Source: Mycolicibacterium peregrinum (GTDB lineage Bacteria > Actinomycetota > Actinomycetes > Mycobacteriales > Mycobacteriaceae). From it: a DNA stretch of 64,000 nt. The notes under the pieces are model-generated. The model had not been told where the DNA came from and made no database searches. It saw only the letters and a program-made list of their open reading frames with translations. The stretch's first letter is position 1, and the number at the start of each line of letters is the position of its first letter. Below are positions 60,069 to 64,000 of the stretch, piece by piece. Made by a program: the position numbers and the translations under genes. The stretch spans positions 186,001 through 250,000 of the forward strand of contig NZ_LQPP01000015.1 in assembly GCF_002102345.1 (NCBI RefSeq), given 5' to 3'.

Positions 60069-61203
60069 CCGCCCACGTGACGAGGGCGCAGGCGGCGAAG
60101 GCGGCGCCGAGGAGTGCCGAGGCGGTCCAGCCCGCGGCCGAGAACGCGGCGGTCGTGGCGGTCGCGCCCAGGGCTGAGCCGAGTGAGTAGAAGAACATAT
60201 AGCCGCCGATGACGCCGCTGGTGCGGTGCGGGTGGGCAGTGGTCAGCAGGTGCTGGTTGCTCACATGGACAGCTTGCACCGCGAAGTCGAGCACGACGAC
60301 CCCGACGATGATCGGCATTAGCGACCATGACACGTGGCCGATGGCCAGCCACGATACGGCCAGTAATGCGAGCGCCCCGCCGGTGACCGTACTTGCGAAG
60401 CCGGCGTCAGCCCAGTGTCCGGCCCGGGCGGCGCCGAGTGCGCCTGCGAGGCCGGCGATTCCGAAGAGTCCGATCTGGGCTGTGCTCAGATGCCACGGAT
60501 CCGCCGCGAGTGGCAGCGCCAGGCCACTCCACAGCGTTCCGAAGGAGGCGAACAGAAAGAACGCGATCACCCCGCGCGAGACGAACAGGCGGTCACCGAA
60601 CAGTCGGCCCAACGACGCCAGCACCTCGATGTAGGTGGTGTGCGCGCGGGGCGGGTCGGGTGGCAGGAGCCGCAGAACGAGACATGCCAGCGTCAGCAAC
60701 AGCACCGCCAGCGTCAGATAGACGCTGCGCCAACCCCACACCGCGGCAACGCCGCCCGCCGCCACGCGGGATCCGAGGATGCCGATGACGACTCCGGAGG
60801 TCACCACGCCGAGGGTTCGACCGCGTTGTTCTGGTGTGGACTGAGCCGCGGCGTAGGCGACCGTGGTCTGAACCACGACCGCGAACAGGCCGGCGACCGC
60901 GAGGCCGGCGAGCAGTAGCCAAGACTGTGCGGCCGTCGCGGCCAGTGCCACGCCCGCGGCGGCCAACAGCAGGTGGCCGCTGATGAGCCTGCGGCGATCG
61001 ACCATGTCGCCGAGCGGGACGAGGACGACCAGCCCAACCAGATAACCCAGTTGTCCGGCGGTGACGATCGATCCCAGCTCGGCATCGGGCACGCCCAGGT
61101 CGTGGCCGATCAGGGCCAGCACCGGCTGTGCCGCGTAGATGGTTGCCACGGCCACTGCGCACACGGTGGCGAGAAGTATCTTCACGCCGACGGTCGGTTT
61201 CAT
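60037..61203 (-). CDS. MFS drug/solute efflux transporter
   Basis: 388 residues with 12 predicted helices; the loop-2-3 motif is GDMVDRRRL, a form of the MFS GxxxDRxGRR signature. DHA1-type arabinose/drug efflux architecture. Divergent from an HxlR regulator and preceded by a strong GGAGGG before ATG 61203. The regulator's palindrome lies in the shared promoter, so the transporter is probably its target. The substrate cannot be told. Confidence 0.9.
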   Translation of the reverse strand: MKPTVGVKILLATVCAVAVATIYAAQPVLALIGHDLGVPDAELGSIVTAGQLGYLVGLVVLVPLGDMVDRRRLISGHLLLAAAGVALAATAAQSWLLLAGLAVAGLFAVVVQTTVAYAAAQSTPEQRGRTLGVVTSGVVIGILGSRVAAGGVAAVWGWRSVYLTLAVLLLTLACLVLRLLPPDPPRAHTTYIEVLASLGRLFGDRLFVSRGVIAFFLFASFGTLWSGLALPLAADPWHLSTAQIGLFGIAGLAGALGAARAGHWADAGFASTVTGGALALLAVSWLAIGHVSWSLMPIIVGVVVLDFAVQAVHVSNQHLLTTAHPHRTSGVIGGYMFFYSLGSALGATATTAAFSAAGWTASALLGAAFAACALVTWAVSRPAHRTPR

Positions 61204-61217
61204 CTACCCTCCAATTG

Positions 61218-61232
61218 GTTGCAAATTGCAAC
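61218..61232. promoter_or_regulatory. HxlR operator, divergent MFS/HxlR promoter
   Basis: Perfect palindrome GTTGCAA-A-TTGCAAC. On the + strand its TTGCAA (61226) plus CAGAAT (61249-61254), spacer 17, make a promoter for the HxlR gene, so binding would repress it; the MFS promoter must overlap on the other strand. Confidence 0.65.
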
Positions 61233-61285
61233 TTAACCGACGCTACGGCAGAATGGTTTCATTCAGCAACTCTTCAGGGGGAGCG

Positions 61286-61744
61286 ATGGGCGAGGCGATA
61301 CCGCACAGCGATGACGTGACCTGGACCGATCCCGCATGTCCGGTGGCGCGCACCCTCGACCTGGTGGGGGATCGCTGGAGCCTGTTGATCGTGCGTGACG
61401 CCATGGACGGAGCCCGCGCCTTCACCGATTTTCAGCAGCGGACCGGCATCGCGCGCAACATCCTGACCGACCGCCTGCGCCGATTGGTCGACCGCGGCAT
61501 TCTCGACCGGGAGACGGCCGCGTCGGGCCGGCGGCAGGTATACACCCTCACCCAGACCGGTCGTGACCTCTTCACGGTGGTGCTGGCGCTGCGCCAGTGG
61601 GGTGAGCGGCACGCGTTCGCATCTGGCGAGGCGCACTCGGTGCTCGTCGACACGAGCGGTGATCAACTTTCGGAACTACGGCCGACGAACTCGCGCGGCG
61701 CCGTCGTGGACCTCGACGGCACGTCCGTGCGGAAGGCTCACTGA
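61286..61744 (+). CDS. HxlR-family winged-helix regulator
   Basis: 152 residues from ATG 61286 (AGGGGGAG just upstream). HxlR signature: PVARTLDLVGDRWSLLIVRD (about residues 19-38), FQQRTGIARNILTDRL and the wing ASGRRQVYTLT. HxlR proteins are dimeric repressors responding to aldehydes, quinones or thiol stress; the CPVARTL cysteine (Cys18) is at the position used for redox sensing in some members. Divergent from the MFS gene. The 3' end overlaps treZ by 7 bp. Confidence 0.9.
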   Translation: MGEAIPHSDDVTWTDPACPVARTLDLVGDRWSLLIVRDAMDGARAFTDFQQRTGIARNILTDRLRRLVDRGILDRETAASGRRQVYTLTQTGRDLFTVVLALRQWGERHAFASGEAHSVLVDTSGDQLSELRPTNSRGAVVDLDGTSVRKAH

Positions 61745-63471
61745 TCGCGCGTAGTGCGCAGCACGGCAAATGAGTGACCGGCCAACACGGTGGAATCGGC
61801 GCGGATCTCCGCGGTCTCCCACGCCAGAAGTAGCTCGCCGGAAACGGGAACCGTCACCGCCTCGGTGCCCAGGTTGCAGGCGATCGACACAGCCCCTCGA
61901 TGCAGCACGATCCAGCGCTGCTCTTCGTCGAAGTCGATGGACATGTGATCGAGCCACGGGTCTGCGAGGTCGGGTTCGCTGCGCCGCAACGCGATCAGCG
62001 CACGATAGGTGCGGTGGAGCCGATCATGATCGCCCTCGGTGACCTCGCCCCAATTCAGTTTGGAGCGCTGGAAGGTCGCCGGGTCCTGCGGGTCGGGAAT
62101 CTCGTCGGCGTCCCAGCCGTGCTCGGCGAACTCGGCTTTGCGCCCCTCGGCAGTGGCGCGGGCAAGGTCCGGCTCGGGGTGTGAACTGAAGAACTGGAAC
62201 GGTGAGGAGGACCCCCATTCCTCGCCCATGAAAAGCATCGCCGTATAAGGAGATCCGAGTGCCAACGCGGCCTTGACTGCCAGCTGGCCGAAAGTCAGCA
62301 ATTGCGATGGCCGGTCGCCGACGGCTCGGTTGCCGACCTGGTCGTGGGTGAGGGTGTAGGCCAGCAGCCGAGTACCCGGAATCGTGGCGGTGTCCAACGG
62401 CCGACCGTGCCTGCGGTGGCGGAACGACGAATAGGTACCGGCATGAAAGTATCCGTGCTTCAAAGTCTGCGCCAACGTCGCCAGTGATCCGAAATCGGCG
62501 TAGTAGCCCTGTCTTTCGCCGGACACCGCGGTGTGGATGGCGTGGTGGATATCGTCGTCCCACTGTGCGGTCAGCCCGTACCCGCCGCGGTCGCGAGGAG
62601 TGATCAGCCGCGGATCGTTGAGGTCGCTTTCGGCAATCAGCGACAGTGGTCGGCCGAGTTCCTCGGCCAGGGCGTCGGTGTCGGTCGCCAGTTCCTCGAG
62701 CAGATGGATTGCGGTGTTGTCCACCAGTGCGTGCACTGCGTCCAGGCGTAGGCCGTCGGCGTGGAAGTCGCGCATCCAGCGCAGCGCGCAATCGATGATG
62801 TAAGTACGCACCTCGTCGGCGTCGGCATCGGACAGGTTGATCGAACTGCCCCACGGATTGTGGCCGGATGACAGGTAGGGGCCGAACCGCGGAAGGTAAT
62901 TGCCGGAGGGGCCGAGGTGGTTGAACACCGCGTCGATCAGCACACCGACACCACGCCCATGGCAGGCATCGATGAGCCGGATCAGGCCGTCGGGACCGCC
63001 GTAGGGCTCGTGCACTGCGTACCAGAGCACGCCGTCGTAACCCCAGCCATGGGTGCCGTTGAAGGCGTTGACCGGCATCAACTCCACGAAATCGACGCCG
63101 AGATCCACCAGGTGGTCGAGCTTGTCGATGGCGGAATCGAATGTGCCCTCGGGAGTGAAGGTTCCGACATGAAGTTCGTAGATCACCGCGCCGCTGATCG
63201 AGCGGCCCGCCCAGCCGCTGTCGGTCCAGGCGTCGGGCGCGGGCTGCCACAGCTGAGAGCGTTCATGTACACCGTCGGGTTGGCGCGCTGAGCGAGGATC
63301 GGGCAGCACCGTAGGGTCGTCGTCGAGAACGAACCCGTATCGGGCGTCGCTACGGCTCGCCACCTCGGCTCGCCACCAGCCGTCTTCGGAGCGCACCATG
63401 TCGTGCAGCGTTCCCTCAACGTCGACCCGCACGCGGTCGGGGGTCGGTGCCCACACGGTGAATTCAGTCAT
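61738..63471 (-). CDS. treZ: Malto-oligosyltrehalose trehalohydrolase
   Basis: Releases trehalose from maltooligosyl-trehalose. 577 residues from ATG 63471: N-terminal CBM48-like domain, then the GH13 barrel with nucleophile Asp in FHADGLRLDAVH, acid Glu in IAESDLNDP and transition-state Asp in LTHDQVGNR. Overlaps the treY stop by 8 bp. Second step of the TreY-TreZ pathway from glycogen-like glucans; trehalose is also the probable acceptor for acyltrehalose lipids. Confidence 0.96.
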   Translation of the reverse strand: MTEFTVWAPTPDRVRVDVEGTLHDMVRSEDGWWRAEVASRSDARYGFVLDDDPTVLPDPRSARQPDGVHERSQLWQPAPDAWTDSGWAGRSISGAVIYELHVGTFTPEGTFDSAIDKLDHLVDLGVDFVELMPVNAFNGTHGWGYDGVLWYAVHEPYGGPDGLIRLIDACHGRGVGVLIDAVFNHLGPSGNYLPRFGPYLSSGHNPWGSSINLSDADADEVRTYIIDCALRWMRDFHADGLRLDAVHALVDNTAIHLLEELATDTDALAEELGRPLSLIAESDLNDPRLITPRDRGGYGLTAQWDDDIHHAIHTAVSGERQGYYADFGSLATLAQTLKHGYFHAGTYSSFRHRRHGRPLDTATIPGTRLLAYTLTHDQVGNRAVGDRPSQLLTFGQLAVKAALALGSPYTAMLFMGEEWGSSSPFQFFSSHPEPDLARATAEGRKAEFAEHGWDADEIPDPQDPATFQRSKLNWGEVTEGDHDRLHRTYRALIALRRSEPDLADPWLDHMSIDFDEEQRWIVLHRGAVSIACNLGTEAVTVPVSGELLLAWETAEIRADSTVLAGHSFAVLRTTRDQ

Positions 63472-64000
63472 CGGTACGCTCCAGGAGTGCCACCGGCGAA
63501 TCGGCGAGTAGCTCGACCAGCGGGACAGACCCCGCCCACTGACGTCCGCTGAGGCGATCGAGCCACCGGCCCTCCGGCAGTGGCAACACCGTGTCTTGCC
63601 AGCCGGTTTCGGCCAGCGCCACGGTCCACCGGCAGGCGGCCACCACCACATCCTGACCTCGCAGAAATGCCACCAGGTGTCTCGCGGCACTGCCGGTGGC
63701 CGGCAGCGGGGTGTAGCCGCCGGCCAGGAATGTCTGGGGCCGGGCCCGGCGTAGCGCCAGGGCGGCCATGGTCACGCGCAGCTTGTCGTCGTCGCCGCGC
63801 TCCATAGCGCCGCGCAGTGCCGCATGGTCGATCGGGCGCCGGTTGTCCGGATCGACCAGGCTGTCCTCGGTCGTCTCGGTGCCCTGGTAGATGTCGGGGA
63901 TGCCGGGTGCCGTGAGGTGAATGAGTTTCTGGCCCAGGATGTCGTTGCGGGCATGGGCTTCGAGCCGGCTCACCAATGCCGTCAGTTCGGCTGCGACCGG
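63464..64000 (-). CDS. treY: Malto-oligosyltrehalose synthase, C-terminal part
   Basis: The last 179 or so residues of TreY, cut by the window end (reading from the minus strand, the coding frame is open through base 64000). Family segments LTAPGIPDIYQGTET and SLVDPDNRRPID, conserved near the end of TreY, are clear. TreY isomerises the reducing-end glucose of maltodextrin to a trehalose unit, the step before TreZ. Stop overlaps treZ start by 8 bp, as in Rv1563c-Rv1562c. Confidence 0.94.
   Translation of the reverse strand, partial: PVAAELTALVSRLEAHARNDILGQKLIHLTAPGIPDIYQGTETTEDSLVDPDNRRPIDHAALRGAMERGDDDKLRVTMAALALRRARPQTFLAGGYTPLPATGSAARHLVAFLRGQDVVVAACRWTVALAETGWQDTVLPLPEGRWLDRLSGRQWAGSVPLVELLADSPVALLERTDD

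Overview
The window is high-GC actinobacterial chromosome and almost certainly comes from a rapidly growing mycobacterium (Mycolicibacterium type). It opens with the fabG1-inhA-hemH mycolic-acid/haem block, flanked by homologues of M. tuberculosis Rv1479-Rv1481 and Rv1486c-Rv1488. It continues through mutA-mutB-meaB, ileS, dinB, ansA, lspA, a rluD-type synthase, dnaE1, ilvA and treZ-treY in the order known from M. tuberculosis Rv1479 to Rv1563. No IS element, CRISPR array, tRNA or rRNA gene was seen, and no clear pseudogene. Family names are from my own reading of the translations; no database search was possible.

Layout. 1-6951: MoxR/DUF58/VWA genes, fabG1-inhA-hemH, an Rv1486c homologue and an NfeD gene. 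6994-11349: a band-7 protein, a RES/Xre-type toxin-antitoxin pair, a TetR plus F420-type oxidoreductase unit, and a DedA-like membrane protein. 11494-18296: mutA-mutB-meaB, a DUF4333 lipoprotein and a LipL-type serine hydrolase, ending at a hairpin terminator. 18297-19260: a 960-bp gene-free control region of unusually low GC. 19261-35755: a cell-envelope lipid island. Its parts are a Mas/Pks5-type polyketide synthase, a PapA acyltransferase, a fatty-acyl-AMP ligase, a Gap/Sap membrane protein, a PE-PPE (Chp-type) acyltransferase and, convergent to these, an MmpL exporter. Next come a seven-helix membrane protein and a small HTH regulator on the MmpL strand, and a divergent condensation-domain-like protein. 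35787-44420: T-box-controlled ileS, an S4 protein, dinB, two tandem secreted paralogues, ansA, lspA and rluD. 44423-47723: rarD, a DGPF/ECF sigma pair and a TetR. 47794-51342: dnaE1. 51264-55835: MerR/PPOX, a methyltransferase, SRPBCC, a lipoprotein and ilvA. 55860-61744: M4 peptidase, tyrosinase, DUF2182, MFS and HxlR. 61738-64000: treZ and the end of treY.

How it fits together. The lipid island has every step needed to activate a fatty starter (FAAL), extend it with methylmalonyl units (PKS), esterify it onto an acceptor (PapA, Chp) and export it (MmpL, Gap). It lies between the lipL-like gene and ileS, the interval that holds the pks5/papA4/fadD24 region in M. tuberculosis, but it has no glycosyltransferase. 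That points to an acylated trehalose or a similar simple acceptor rather than a lipooligosaccharide. The most interesting non-coding signal is a near-identical palindrome, TCCCA-N4-TGGGA, at both ends of the island: upstream of the PKS and in the divergent promoter next to the HTH regulator. It suggests a dedicated regulon. Other control elements readable from sequence are an ultra-short ileS T-box leader, a TetR operator sitting on a leaderless promoter, a 22-bp MerR palindrome, an HxlR palindrome, a TTGAC array before the toxin-antitoxin pair and a SigF-like promoter before the tyrosinase.
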